DNA of 64,000 bases. It comes from Gudongella sp. (lineage in GTDB: Bacteria > Bacillota > Clostridia > Tissierellales > Tissierellaceae). The notes under the pieces are model-generated. The model was not told where the DNA came from, did no database searches, and saw nothing but the letters and a program-made list of their open reading frames with translations. Position 1 is the first letter of the stretch; each line of letters begins with the position of its first letter. Made by a program: the position numbers and the translations under genes. Where the stretch lies: assembly GCA_024649995.1 (NCBI GenBank), contig JANKMX010000001.1:28441-92440 (forward strand), read 5' to 3'. This document shows positions 8,201-16,974 of the stretch, one piece after another.

Positions 8201-8803
8201 ATGGAATATTTCAAGTACGGAAATGAGGAAAAGGAGTATCTGGCAGCCAGGGATTCAATTATGAAGGGCTTGATAGAAAAGTACGGTCACATTGAAAGGG
8301 AGGTAAATCCAGATCCCTTCTCTGCCCTTGTGGGAAGCATAGTCAGTCAGCAGATTTCAACCAAGGCAGCAGAGACAGTGGAGCGTAGGCTGGTTCAACG
8401 GGCAGGGCAGCTGTCGGCGAAAAAACTGGATGGACTCAGTCTGGAGGAGATTCAGGAATGTGGATTATCCTTCAGGAAAGCAGGGTATATCAAGGGCATA
8501 GCTGAGGCTGCCATTGACGGGGCTGTGGACTTTGAGGCCCTTAAGAGCCTTCCCGATGAAGAGATAGTAAGGAGCCTAGTGGGCCTTAAGGGAGTTGGAA
8601 GATGGACAGCAGAAATGATGCTTATTTTCTCCTTTGGAAGAAAGGACGTTTTGAGCTTTGACGATCTTGGAATAAGAAGGGGGCTTATGAGGGCCTATGG
8701 TCTGGAGGAGATCAGTAAGGATCAGCATCCACATTTCAGAGACCTTTTCAGTCCATACGGAACGGTTGCATCCCTCTATCTTTGGGAGGAAGCCTCAAAC
8801 TAG
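8201..8803 (+). CDS. DNA-3-methyladenine glycosylase 2 family protein
   Basis: A 200-residue helix-hairpin-helix DNA glycosylase of the AlkA type, which excises alkylated purines in base excision repair. The N-terminal part carries LVGSIVSQQISTKAAETV. The HhH motif is LVGLKGVGRWTAEMML (residues 126-141), followed by the catalytic aspartate in SFDDLGIRRG (about Asp155). It lacks the extra N-terminal domain of E. coli AlkA, as do many Firmicute homologues. GGAGC before ATG 8201 is an acceptable ribosome binding site. Confidence 0.92.
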   Translation: MEYFKYGNEEKEYLAARDSIMKGLIEKYGHIEREVNPDPFSALVGSIVSQQISTKAAETVERRLVQRAGQLSAKKLDGLSLEEIQECGLSFRKAGYIKGIAEAAIDGAVDFEALKSLPDEEIVRSLVGLKGVGRWTAEMMLIFSFGRKDVLSFDDLGIRRGLMRAYGLEEISKDQHPHFRDLFSPYGTVASLYLWEEASN

Positions 8804-8827
8804 GAATGTTTGAAAGGAGTGAAACAT

Positions 8828-9166
8828 ATGAGAAAGATAGCATTTTTTGCATTCAGAGGGGATGATATGTGTTTTATGCACCTGGTCCTTAATGCTTTGG
8901 ACCTTCACAAGAAGGGATATCCCGTTAAGATTATCATGAAGGGTGAAGCGGTAACCATTATAGAGAAGCTTGAGAAGGGTGAGAACAAACCATACCTCAA
9001 GGCAAAGGAGCTGGGATTGTTTGACTGCATCTGCAAGGCATGCTCTGCAAAGCTGGGGGTACTTGAGTTCAACCAGACGGTGGGAATACCTTTGAAGGGA
9101 AATCTGGAGGGTCATCCGGCCATGGAGGACTACATAAGGGAAGGCTATGAAATCATTACACTTTAA
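8828..9166 (+). CDS. DsrE family-like small protein
   Basis: A 112-residue cytoplasmic protein whose start (KIAFFAFRGDDMCFMHLVLNALDLHKKGYPVKII split by a predicted loop) resembles the DsrE/DsrF-like Rossmann fold. It has two cysteines in DCICKACSAKLG. Related proteins take part in sulfur relay or have unknown roles. The frame extends to TTG 8810, but GGAG at 8816-8819 sits eight bases before ATG 8828. It is 24 bases after the glycosylase gene and ends at a terminator. Confidence 0.7.
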   Translation: MRKIAFFAFRGDDMCFMHLVLNALDLHKKGYPVKIIMKGEAVTIIEKLEKGENKPYLKAKELGLFDCICKACSAKLGVLEFNQTVGIPLKGNLEGHPAMEDYIREGYEIITL

Positions 9167-9180
9167 ACTTGAAAAACGCT

Positions 9181-9207
9181 AAAAAGCGCCCCTTTGGGGT
9201 GCTTTTT
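9181..9207 (+). terminator. rho-independent terminator
   Basis: The stem AGCGCCCC (9185-9192) pairs with GGGGTGCT (9196-9203, one G-U), with A residues before and a T run after. It ends the DsrE-like transcript before the EF-G-like gene. Confidence 0.85.
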
Positions 9208-9223
9208 CACATTCAAATATATT

Positions 9224-9252
9224 TTGATTAAAGAAAAGATTCATGTTATAAT
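9224..9252 (+). promoter_or_regulatory. sigma-A promoter for the EF-G-like gene
   Basis: TTGATT (9224-9229), a 17-base spacer and a perfect TATAAT (9247-9252) lie 90 bases before the start codon. A second TATAAT at 9304-9309 with TTGAAA 20 bases upstream may be a weaker alternative. Confidence 0.75.
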
Positions 9253-9342
9253 GAATAGGTGTAGAATTAAGACTTGTTTGAAAATTGCAGTAATTGAAAA
9301 GGTTATAATATCTTTTAAAATTCTAGTTAGGGGGAATGTATC

Positions 9343-11412
9343 TTGAAAGCGTATTCAACGGAAAAGATCAGAAACGTAGCCCTTCTCGGGCACAGCAGTA
9401 ACGGAAAGACCACTTTAACAGAAGCAATGCTATTTGCAACAGGTGTAACTACAAGACAGGGAAAGGTAACAGATGGAAATACAATGTCAGACTTTGACAA
9501 GCAGGAGATTGCCAGACACGTCTCAATCGGAACATCAGTTATCCCGGTGGAATGGAACAATACAAAATTCAATATACTGGACACACCAGGATATTTCGAC
9601 TTTATCGGTGAAATGTATGGGGCCAAGAGGGCAAGTGAAGGCTCAGTGCTTCTAGTGGACGCTTCTTCGGGAATTGAGGTTGGAACTGAGAAGGCATGGA
9701 AAAACCTTGAGAAGTATGACACACCAAGAATCATATTCGTAAATAAAATGGACAAGGAAAATATCAACTTTGATAAGTTGCTTGAAGATCTGATAGGCCA
9801 GTTTGGGGACAAGATAGTTCCTTTCGCATACCCAAATGCAACAGGTGAGGGTTTCAACGGCTTTGCAAATCTTATAGATGAAGTTGCTTATGAATACGAT
9901 GGAAAGAACAGAAAGGAAGTTCCCTTAAACGATGCCCAAAAGGCAAAGATTGATGAATACAGGGAGCTGTTCCTGGAAAGGATTGCCCTTTCCGAAGAGG
10001 CTCTAATGGAGAAGTATTTTGAGGGGGAGGAGTTCACCCAGGAAGAGATAACAAGGGGAATAAGGGGAAGCGTTTCAAACGGAACCCTGGTACCACTTGT
10101 TGTAGGCTGTGCTGAAAAGGCGATTGGAGCAGATTTCCTTCTTGACCTTATTCAAAGATACATTCCGTCTCCAGCTGATGTTGGAAGCGTAGAGGGAACC
10201 AAGGACGGAGAGGAGATCATCAGAAAGGTGGATGTAAACGAGCCATTCTCAGCTGTTGTCTTCAAGACCGTAGTTGACCCCTTCGTAGGAAAGCTGACCC
10301 TGTTCAAGGTTGTTTCAGGTAAGCTGACAAGAGATACCGAGGTTTACAACTCAACCAAGGAAAAGGCGGAGAAGCTGGGCGGCCTGTTTATCCTTAGGGG
10401 TAAGAACCAGGTTGATGTATCGGAGATCATGGCAGGGGATATTGGGGCGACTTCAAAGCTTGCCTACACCCAGACCGGTGACACCCTTTGCGACAAGAAC
10501 AACCAGACACTTTATGAGACAATAAAGTATCCTCAGCCAACACTGTTCATGGCTGTTGAGCCAAAGAACAAGGGCGACGAGGAAAAGATAGGTACATCCC
10601 TAAACAAGATGATAGATGAGGATCCAACCTTTGTAATAGAGAGAAACACAGAGACCAAGCAGCTGCTAATCGGTGGACAGGGCAACATGCAGCTTACTGT
10701 TATTGTTGACAAGCTGAAGACAAACTTTGGGGTTGAAGTAGTTCTCAAGAGTCCAAAGATTGCCTTTAGGGAGACCATAAAAGGCACAGCAACCGTACAG
10801 GGCAAGCACAAGAAACAGTCAGGTGGAGCAGGCCAGTATGGTGATGTCCATATGAGATTTGAGCCATGCGAGGAGGAGTTTGTCTTCCAGGAGGAGATAT
10901 TCGGTGGATCCGTTCCAAGAAATTTCTGGCCGGCTGTTGAAAAGGGAGTCAGGGAATCCCTTGAGCACGGAGTTCTGGCAGGCTATCCTGTAGTAAACAT
11001 CAAGGCTACACTATTTGATGGTTCATACCATGACGTTGACTCAAACGAGATGGCATTCAAGATTGCAGCCTCCGTTGCCTTCAAGAAGGGTATGGAGGAG
11101 GCAAAGCCAATTCTTCTTGAGCCCATCGTAAAGGTTGAGGTGAAGATTCCTGAGGACTACATGGGCGATGTAATGGGAGACATGAACAAAAGAAGAGGCA
11201 GGATTTTGGGTATGGAGCAGCAGGCTGACGGAAGCCAGAAGATCATAGCAGAAGCTCCCCATACTGAGATGTTTGAGTACGCAATTGACCTTAGGGCTAT
11301 GACCCAGGCAAGAGGAAGCTTCACAATGGAATTTGTAAGATATGAAGAAGTTCCTCAAATGATAGCGGAAAAAATCATTGCAGAGGCAAAGGCAGAAAAA
11401 GAGAATAATTAG
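9343..11412 (+). CDS. EF-G-like translational GTPase (EF-G paralogue)
   Basis: A 689-residue EF-G family GTPase, distinct from the canonical fusA at 44333. G1 is GHSSNGKTTL (canonical [10 protein letters not shown]), G3 is DTPGYFDF and G4 is NKMDKE. The switch I region, normally RGITI, is replaced by ARHVSIGTS, a hallmark of the EF-G-like (FusA2/EF-G-II-type) clade. Domain IV keeps HKKQSGGAGQYGDVHM and the C-terminus keeps EDYMGDVMGDMNKRRGRILG. The role of this clade is not settled. The start is TTG 9343 with GGGGG eight bases upstream. It is transcribed alone, from a strong promoter to a terminator. Confidence 0.9.
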   Translation: MKAYSTEKIRNVALLGHSSNGKTTLTEAMLFATGVTTRQGKVTDGNTMSDFDKQEIARHVSIGTSVIPVEWNNTKFNILDTPGYFDFIGEMYGAKRASEGSVLLVDASSGIEVGTEKAWKNLEKYDTPRIIFVNKMDKENINFDKLLEDLIGQFGDKIVPFAYPNATGEGFNGFANLIDEVAYEYDGKNRKEVPLNDAQKAKIDEYRELFLERIALSEEALMEKYFEGEEFTQEEITRGIRGSVSNGTLVPLVVGCAEKAIGADFLLDLIQRYIPSPADVGSVEGTKDGEEIIRKVDVNEPFSAVVFKTVVDPFVGKLTLFKVVSGKLTRDTEVYNSTKEKAEKLGGLFILRGKNQVDVSEIMAGDIGATSKLAYTQTGDTLCDKNNQTLYETIKYPQPTLFMAVEPKNKGDEEKIGTSLNKMIDEDPTFVIERNTETKQLLIGGQGNMQLTVIVDKLKTNFGVEVVLKSPKIAFRETIKGTATVQGKHKKQSGGAGQYGDVHMRFEPCEEEFVFQEEIFGGSVPRNFWPAVEKGVRESLEHGVLAGYPVVNIKATLFDGSYHDVDSNEMAFKIAASVAFKKGMEEAKPILLEPIVKVEVKIPEDYMGDVMGDMNKRRGRILGMEQQADGSQKIIAEAPHTEMFEYAIDLRAMTQARGSFTMEFVRYEEVPQMIAEKIIAEAKAEKENN

Positions 11413-11419
11413 TCAATTG

Positions 11420-11452
11420 TTCAGCCCGGTTTTAAACCGGGCTGAAATTTTA
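11420..11452 (+). terminator. rho-independent terminator
   Basis: A long near-perfect palindrome (TTCAGCCCGGTTT / AAACCGGGCTGAA, 11420-11446) follows the EF-G-like gene, with a modest T run (ATTTTAT) after it. Confidence 0.75.
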
Positions 11453-11474
11453 TGTAACTATTGCAAAATAATGG

Positions 11475-11502
11475 TTTACATGGAATTATATTGTGGTATA
11501 AT
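11475..11502 (+). promoter_or_regulatory. promoter upstream of the c-di-GMP riboswitch
   Basis: TTTACA (11475-11480), a 16-base spacer and a perfect TATAAT (11497-11502). A transcript starting near 11509 would carry a leader of about 155 bases containing the riboswitch. Confidence 0.7.
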
Positions 11503-11573
11503 GACTATATAAATCAATATGTACAAGAATGTTTGGTATGACAAATGCAAGAAGGTGATTCCTTTTTGTGTAC

Positions 11574-11650
11574 TGTCAAACGACAAAGGCAAACCTATCG
11601 AAAGGTAGGGACGCAAAGCTATAGGGCCTGAAAAGGCAGCCAGCTACCGA
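11574..11650 (+). promoter_or_regulatory. cyclic di-GMP-I riboswitch (GEMM-I)
   Basis: The aptamer core is nearly canonical: AAAGGCAAACC, a stem capped by a GAAA tetraloop, GGGACGCAAAGC, GGGCCTGAAAAGGCAGCC and GCTACCGA. This is the c-di-GMP-I class. No intrinsic terminator lies between it and the gene. The Shine-Dalgarno AAGGAGAG begins one base after the aptamer (11651), so control is probably at translation initiation. A strand upstream (TTCCTTTT, 11559-11566) can pair with GAAAGGAG (11649-11656), and GTGTA (11568-11572) with TACAC just before the start codon. Confidence 0.92.
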
Positions 11651-11665
11651 AAGGAGAGTTTACAC

Positions 11666-12448
11666 GTGAAAAGGAGAATATTGAGCCTTTTAATGGCATT
11701 TGTTTTTTTATTTGGAATAGTTGGGACATCAAACGCTGCTGAAAGCTTCGGCGTTACAACCATAGATAACAATCAGCTTATGATTAACAGCGTGGCATAT
11801 GGAAACAATATGAGAGTCATGGTGGAAAAGGGTACCGAGAAGTACTTCTACAGCATGAACAATACCCAGGAATTCATTCCTCTTCAGCTAGGAGATGGAG
11901 TCTACACCGTGAAGCTTCTTAAGAACATCGAGGGGAACAAGTACCAGGTTCTGGGAAAATCAGAAGCCAATATATCCCAGTGGAATGAGAATGTATACCT
12001 GACATCAAGCCAACCTGTATACTGGAGCGAGCAGACAGCCATGGAAGGCTTGGCAGCAAGCCTGTTTGCTGAGACGGATTCTGATTACCAGAAGATGCTG
12101 AAGGCATACAAGTACATGGTTAACAACATTAAATATGACTATGAGAAGATAAACTACCTAAGCGATTCCTACATACCGTCAATCGATGAGACCATAACAA
12201 GTGGTCAGGGAATCTGCTACGATTATTCGGCACTTTTCGCAGGTCTGTTAAGATCCCAGGGGATCCCGACCAAACTGGTAAAGGGATACGCTGCTGGAGT
12301 TGACGTTTACCACGCATGGAATGAGGTATATGTAAACGGAAGCTGGATAATAATCGACACAACATTTGATGCAGCTTACTACCAGAATGACATGACTGTC
12401 AAGATGGCAAAGAGCCAATTGGAATACCAAAAAGTTCGAGAATATTAA
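11666..12448 (+). CDS. secreted transglutaminase-like domain protein
   Basis: A 260-residue exported protein. Residues 1-24 form a signal peptide (KRR, hydrophobic core, cleavage near SNA-A). A poorly characterised middle part (about 30-125) is followed by a transglutaminase-like core with the triad Cys184 (SGQGICYDYSALFAGLL), His216 (VYHAWNEVYV) and Asp231 (WIIIDTTFDAAY). Bacterial homologues act as cysteine proteases or transglutaminases on surface or peptide substrates; the activity here is unknown. The start is GTG 11666, eight bases after AAGGAGAG. A c-di-GMP-I riboswitch sits in its leader, so the protein should respond to the motile/sessile signal. It is monocistronic and ends at a terminator. 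Confidence 0.9.
   Translation: MKRRILSLLMAFVFLFGIVGTSNAAESFGVTTIDNNQLMINSVAYGNNMRVMVEKGTEKYFYSMNNTQEFIPLQLGDGVYTVKLLKNIEGNKYQVLGKSEANISQWNENVYLTSSQPVYWSEQTAMEGLAASLFAETDSDYQKMLKAYKYMVNNIKYDYEKINYLSDSYIPSIDETITSGQGICYDYSALFAGLLRSQGIPTKLVKGYAAGVDVYHAWNEVYVNGSWIIIDTTFDAAYYQNDMTVKMAKSQLEYQKVREY
12419..12448 (+). promoter_or_regulatory. ctsR: candidate promoter of the ctsR operon
   Basis: TTGGAA (12419-12424), an 18-base spacer and TATTAA (12443-12448) lie inside the end of the preceding gene. Initiation near 12455 would begin within the upstream terminator stem, so the hairpin could not form in the new transcript. This is inferred; no other good promoter is visible before the operator. Confidence 0.35.
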
Positions 12449-12477
12449 ATTAAGCCTGTTAGGGCTTAATTTTTTTG
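12449..12477 (+). terminator. rho-independent terminator
   Basis: ATTAAGCC (12449-12456) pairs with GGGCTTAAT (12462-12470) and is followed by a T run (12470-12476). It ends the transglutaminase-like gene right after its stop codon. Confidence 0.85.
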
Positions 12478-12483
12478 GGTAAA

Positions 12484-12500
12484 AGACAAAGAAAGTCAAA
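12484..12500 (+). promoter_or_regulatory. CtsR operator
   Basis: AGACAAAGAAAGTCAAA matches the CtsR heptad direct repeat (RGTCAAA NAN RGTCAAA) with one mismatch in the first repeat. It lies 20 bases before the ctsR start codon, which fits the autoregulation known for Firmicute ctsR-mcsA-mcsB-clpC operons. Confidence 0.82.
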
Positions 12501-12520
12501 GTCAGAAGGAAGGGATTAGC

Positions 12521-12976
12521 ATGGCTGGATTGAGCAACCTCATCGAACAGTTTATAAAGGAACTGATCGATGAGATGGACGGTGTGGTTGAAATACAGAG
12601 AAATGAGCTGGCAAGCCAATTTGAATGCGCACCCTCTCAGATAAACTATGTCCTGAGCACAAGATTTACCCCATATAAAGGCTACTATATCGAGAGTAGA
12701 AGAGGTGGCGGTGGGTATATTAAAATAGTAAAAGTGAAGCTCCAGGAGGATCTGAGTCTTAACAATATAATCCAGAATATAGTTGGGGAATCACTGACAG
12801 AAAACAAGGCATATGAGATTGTTGCGGCCCTAGGGGAGGAAGAGGTAATATCCCCGAGGGAGGCTGAGATCATAAAGGCTGCCGTAAGTGACAGGGCCTT
12901 CAATTGTGACCCTGGAGAGAGAAATGTAATTAGAGCATCTGTCCTAAGGAACATACTGCTGGTTCTTGTAAAATAG
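12521..12976 (+). CDS. ctsR: transcriptional repressor CtsR
   Basis: A 151-residue repressor of clp heat-shock genes. The N-terminal winged helix-turn-helix contains RNELASQFECAPSQINYVLSTRF, and the glycine-rich RRGGGGYIKI beta-wing that reads the operator and senses heat is intact. The C-terminal half (ISPREAEIIKAAV) is the dimerisation and McsB-binding part. The gene heads ctsR-mcsA-mcsB-clpC-radA and carries its own operator upstream, so it is autoregulated. AAGGAAGGG precedes ATG 12521. Confidence 0.97.
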   Translation: MAGLSNLIEQFIKELIDEMDGVVEIQRNELASQFECAPSQINYVLSTRFTPYKGYYIESRRGGGGYIKIVKVKLQEDLSLNNIIQNIVGESLTENKAYEIVAALGEEEVISPREAEIIKAAVSDRAFNCDPGERNVIRASVLRNILLVLVK

Positions 12977-12994
12977 ATTGGAGTGAGACAGACT

Positions 12995-13474
12995 ATGAAA
13001 TGCGAATCCTGCAATGAAAGGGAAGCCAAGATTCACTACACCAGCATAATAAACGGAGTCATGGAAGACCATCATCTCTGTGAAATATGTGCTGCGGGCA
13101 TACAGAAGGACATCCAGGAGAATTTCCCCCTGCACAAGCTCTTTGAGGGAGTTACGGTTGATACCAAATGCCCCAGTTGTGGATTGAGCTACGAGAAGTT
13201 CAGGTCCACAGGCAAGCTTGGATGCTCAAGATGCTATGACGCATTTGGAAAGGAGCTGTCAAATGTCATCCGTGGAATCCATGGGCACACAAAGCATAGC
13301 GGAAAGATTCCAAAGAGAGGCTACTCGATGGTAAGGCACCAGGAGGATATAGACAGCCTTGACAAGGAGCTCCAGGAAGCCGTAAAACAGGAGGAGTATG
13401 AGAGGGCTGCTGTCCTACGGGATGAAATAAAGAGGATCAGAAACATAATGGATTCAGACAAAAGAGGTGAGTAG
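12995..13474 (+). CDS. mcsA: McsA, activator of protein arginine kinase
   Basis: A 159-residue zinc protein that activates McsB. It has four CxxC pairs (CESC, CEIC, CPSC, CSRC) in the N-terminal half and a C-terminal UVR-type motif (LDKELQEAVKQEEYERAAVL) predicted to be a coiled coil. The frame opens with GTG at 12983, but this overlaps the GGAG ribosome binding site, so ATG 12995 (MKCESCNERE) is the likely start. It lies between ctsR and mcsB in the usual order. Confidence 0.95.
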   Translation: MKCESCNEREAKIHYTSIINGVMEDHHLCEICAAGIQKDIQENFPLHKLFEGVTVDTKCPSCGLSYEKFRSTGKLGCSRCYDAFGKELSNVIRGIHGHTKHSGKIPKRGYSMVRHQEDIDSLDKELQEAVKQEEYERAAVLRDEIKRIRNIMDSDKRGE

Positions 13475-13475
13475 G

Positions 13476-14492
13476 ATGACAATTTGGCTAGATCCGCAGG
13501 AATACGACCCAGTGGTTGTAAGCACTAGACTAAGGGTGGCGAGAAATCTCCGGGAAGAGGTATTTCCTCTTTATTCTACCAGAGACCAGGCCCAGGAAAC
13601 TGCAGATGAGATTATAAATGCCGTTGATGAGAAATTCCCCGAGGGTGATTACAGGCTTTACCGATTAAGGGAAATGGAAAGCCGTGAAAGGGTCAGGTTT
13701 ATGGAGAACCACATCATAAGCCCGGGACTTCTTGAGCATATAGACAAGGGCTGCTTTTTCATGCGTGAGGATGAGAGGGTAACCATCATGATCAATGAGG
13801 AGGATCACATCAGGCTTCAGACATTGTTGCCAGGCTTGGACCTAATGGGTGGCTGGGAGCTGTGCTCCCAGATTGATGACCTTCTGGAGGAAAAGCTTGA
13901 TTTTGCATATCACGCAGAGTACGGTTATCTGACAGCCTGTCCCACAAACACGGGAACGGGACTCAGGGCTTCTGTGATGCTTCATCTGCCAGGTGTGACA
14001 ATGACCGGGCACATTGGTAGCATAATCAACGCCCTAAGAAAGATAGGCCTTACCATAAGGGGACTCTATGGCGAAGGTACCGAGGCTGTAGGGGACCTTT
14101 ACCAGGTATCAAACCAGCTTACCCTTGGCGAGTCCGAGGAGGAGATAATCGAGAAGCTCAACAGGGTTGTCCAGCAGCTGATCAAGAGGGAAAAGAGCAC
14201 AAGGACATACTTTATGGAAAAGAAGGAAACGGAGCTTGAGGACAAGGTCTACAGGTCTCTGGGAATTCTCAGAAGTGCAAGGATACTTTCCTCAAAGGAG
14301 GCCATGAAGCATATATCAATGGTTAAGCTTGGCTCTGACATCGGAATACTGAAGGATTTCAGGGGCAGCGACCTTATCAGGCTGATGATATGGATCAAGC
14401 CCGGGAATGTTCAGGTTTCAGAAAAAAGGGCCATGGACAAGAAGGAGAGAGACAAGGTCAGGGCGGACCTGACTAGAGAATATTTCAAGTGA
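13476..14492 (+). CDS. mcsB: protein arginine kinase McsB
   Basis: A 338-residue guanidino kinase-fold enzyme that phosphorylates arginine on damaged proteins and marks them for ClpCP. Key motifs are STRLRVARNL (residues 16-25, phosphate binding), NEEDHIRLQ (about 108-115) and CPTNTGTGLRASVMLHLP with Cys155. RGLYGEGTEAVGDLYQVSN carries the pArg-sensing region. ATG 13476 follows AGAGGTG by seven bases, and the upstream GTG at 13467 lies in that site. It begins one base after the mcsA stop. McsB also removes CtsR from DNA in other Firmicutes. Confidence 0.96.
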   Translation: MTIWLDPQEYDPVVVSTRLRVARNLREEVFPLYSTRDQAQETADEIINAVDEKFPEGDYRLYRLREMESRERVRFMENHIISPGLLEHIDKGCFFMREDERVTIMINEEDHIRLQTLLPGLDLMGGWELCSQIDDLLEEKLDFAYHAEYGYLTACPTNTGTGLRASVMLHLPGVTMTGHIGSIINALRKIGLTIRGLYGEGTEAVGDLYQVSNQLTLGESEEEIIEKLNRVVQQLIKREKSTRTYFMEKKETELEDKVYRSLGILRSARILSSKEAMKHISMVKLGSDIGILKDFRGSDLIRLMIWIKPGNVQVSEKRAMDKKERDKVRADLTREYFK

Positions 14493-14504
14493 TGGAGGTA
14501 TATT

Positions 14505-16943
14505 ATGGGAATGTTTGGTAGATTCACTGAAAGGGCACAGAAATCAATTTTGCTTGCCCAGGAGGAGGCAAAGAAGTTCAATCACAACTATGTGGGAACA
14601 GAGCATCTTCTGCTGGGTCTTATTGCTGAGGAACAGGGCATAGCAGCCTTGAGCCTCAAGGAGATGGGGGTTACCCTGGACAATGCAAGAAAGCAGGTTT
14701 ATGACATTGTGGGAATGGGTGAAGAGACAGTGGAGCTGGTTGGATTTACCCCAAGGACCAAGAAGATATTTGAGCTTGCAGTGAGTGAGGCAAGAAACCT
14801 GGGACACAACTACGTTAGCACGGAGCACCTGATCCTTGGCCTTATTGGGGAAGGAGAGGGAATAGCTGTAACCATCCTAAGGAGGATGGGAGTTGACCCT
14901 GCCAAGCTGGCGGAGTCCGTTGCAAAGAAGCTTACCCAGGCAACACCAAAGCAGCAGCAGGCTCAGCAGCAACAGCAAAATGGGAAAAAGGGTCAATCAA
15001 ACCTTGAAAAATACAGTATAGATCTTAACAAGATGGCACAGGATGGGGAAATCGACCCAGTAATAGGACGGATGAAGGAAATCGAAAGGGTTGTACAGGT
15101 CCTGAGCAGAAGAACCAAGAATAATCCTGTCCTTATAGGGGAGCCTGGAGTGGGTAAGACCGCCATAGCGGAGGGACTTGCCCAGAAGATAGTTGAAGGG
15201 GATGTCCCTGAAATCATAAAGGACAAGAGGATTGTGACCCTGGATCTGCCTGGCATGATTGCAGGTGCTAAGTACAGGGGTGAGTTTGAGGAGAGACTCA
15301 AGTCCGTGATGAAGGAGCTGAAGGATGCAGGTGATGTGATCCTCTTTATTGACGAGCTGCACACAATAGTCGGAGCCGGAGCTGCAGAGGGGGCAATCGA
15401 CGCCTCCAACATACTGAAGCCTACTCTTGCAAGAGGTGAGCTACAGATAATTGGAGCCACCACAATAGACGAGTACAGGAAGCATATTGAAAAGGATACG
15501 GCCCTTGAAAGAAGGCTTCAGCCAATAATGGTTGAGGAGCCCAACATACAGGATACAATCAAGATCCTGGAGGGTCTGAGGGATAGGTACGAAGCCCACC
15601 ATGGCGTGAAGATACTTGATGATGCCCTTGAGGCTGCAGCAGAGCTTTCCCACAGGTATATCGCAGACAGGTTCCTGCCTGACAAGGCAATCGACCTGAT
15701 AGATGAGGCTGCGTCGAAGATAAGGGTTAACACCTACGTTGCCCCGGATGACCTGAAGGACCTTGAGGAAAGGCTGGAGGAGCTGGAGCATGAGAAGGAA
15801 GAGGCCATCAACACCCAAAACTTCGAGAAGGCGGCCAATATAAGGGACAAGGAAAAGGATATAAAGGAGCAGATTGAAAGCAGGAAGATTAAGTGGCAGA
15901 AGCAAAAGCAGGAGAATAACCTTGTTGTTGGCTACGATGAGATAGCTGAGATCGTATCCAATTGGACCGGGGTTCCTGTAAGCAGAATGACCACTGAGGA
16001 AAGTGAAAGGCTCTTGAAGCTTGAGGAGGTTCTCCACAGAAAGGTGGTAGGCCAGGACCAGGCTGTCAAGGCAGTTTCAGCTGCGGTTAGAAGGGCAAGG
16101 GTAGGGCTCAAGGATCCAAGGAAGCCAATTGGAAGCTTTATCTTTGTGGGACCAACGGGAGTTGGAAAAACCCACCTTGCCAAGGCTCTTGCCGAAGCCC
16201 TCTTTGGTGAGGAGGATGCAATGATAAGGATTGACATGAGTGAGTATATGGAGAAGCACTCCGTGTCAAGACTTGTGGGGTCTCCTCCAGGATATGTTGG
16301 CTATGACGAGGGTGGTCAGTTGACGGAAGCGGTTAGAAGAAAGCCATATTCAGTTGTTCTTTTCGATGAAATAGAAAAGGCACACCCGGATGTCTTCAAC
16401 ATGCTTCTCCAGATTCTTGATGACGGCAGGCTCACGGATAACAAGGGGAGGACAGTTGACTTCAAGAATACAGTCATAATCATGACCTCCAATGCCGGAG
16501 CGACCTCCATCAAGAAACAGAATGTACTGGGCTTTGCAGCTGCAGAGGACAAGGACGTCCAGGAATATGACAGAATGAAGGATATCATAACTGAGGAGCT
16601 TAAAAGGACCTTCAGACCGGAGTTTCTCAACAGGCTGGATGAGGTTATTGTATTCCACGGCCTTAAGGAAGACCAGGTTGAGGAGATTGTTGATATAATG
16701 GTAAGGGATCTTGAGAAGAGAATGGAGAAGATTGGTGTCAACATAAGGATTTCCGATGAAACCAAGAAATATATTTCAAAGCACGGCTTTGACGCTGTGT
16801 TTGGGGCAAGACCTCTTGAAAGGACCATCAGAAAGATGATTGAGGATCAGCTTGCTGAGGAGATCCTTAAGGGTACGGTTTCCAAGGACGAAAGGATTAA
16901 TGTTGAGTATGACGGAGAGAAGCTGACCTTCAACAAGGCATAA
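14505..16943 (+). CDS. clpC: ATP-dependent Clp protease ATP-binding subunit ClpC
   Basis: An 812-residue HSP100 unfoldase that feeds arginine-phosphorylated or adaptor-bound proteins to ClpP. It has two N-terminal Clp repeats (about 1-145), a glutamine-rich linker (about 149-158), a first AAA module with Walker [10 protein letters not shown] (212-220), a UVR-type middle domain (about 425-460, with [18 protein letters not shown]), and a second AAA module with Walker [10 protein letters not shown] and [21 protein letters not shown]. The length is typical. GGAGG lies seven bases before ATG 14505, and the gene is 12 bases after mcsB. Confidence 0.97.
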   Translation: MGMFGRFTERAQKSILLAQEEAKKFNHNYVGTEHLLLGLIAEEQGIAALSLKEMGVTLDNARKQVYDIVGMGEETVELVGFTPRTKKIFELAVSEARNLGHNYVSTEHLILGLIGEGEGIAVTILRRMGVDPAKLAESVAKKLTQATPKQQQAQQQQQNGKKGQSNLEKYSIDLNKMAQDGEIDPVIGRMKEIERVVQVLSRRTKNNPVLIGEPGVGKTAIAEGLAQKIVEGDVPEIIKDKRIVTLDLPGMIAGAKYRGEFEERLKSVMKELKDAGDVILFIDELHTIVGAGAAEGAIDASNILKPTLARGELQIIGATTIDEYRKHIEKDTALERRLQPIMVEEPNIQDTIKILEGLRDRYEAHHGVKILDDALEAAAELSHRYIADRFLPDKAIDLIDEAASKIRVNTYVAPDDLKDLEERLEELEHEKEEAINTQNFEKAANIRDKEKDIKEQIESRKIKWQKQKQENNLVVGYDEIAEIVSNWTGVPVSRMTTEESERLLKLEEVLHRKVVGQDQAVKAVSAAVRRARVGLKDPRKPIGSFIFVGPTGVGKTHLAKALAEALFGEEDAMIRIDMSEYMEKHSVSRLVGSPPGYVGYDEGGQLTEAVRRKPYSVVLFDEIEKAHPDVFNMLLQILDDGRLTDNKGRTVDFKNTVIIMTSNAGATSIKKQNVLGFAAAEDKDVQEYDRMKDIITEELKRTFRPEFLNRLDEVIVFHGLKEDQVEEIVDIMVRDLEKRMEKIGVNIRISDETKKYISKHGFDAVFGARPLERTIRKMIEDQLAEEILKGTVSKDERINVEYDGEKLTFNKA

Positions 16944-16974
16944 GAATACACTAAGGTCCCGGGAGGAGAAATTA

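Noticed and set aside
14940..14990. A CAG/CAA-rich stretch in clpC as a possible simple repeat
   Set aside because: It encodes a short glutamine-rich linker between the N-domain and the first AAA module, common in ClpC, and is not a regular repeat.
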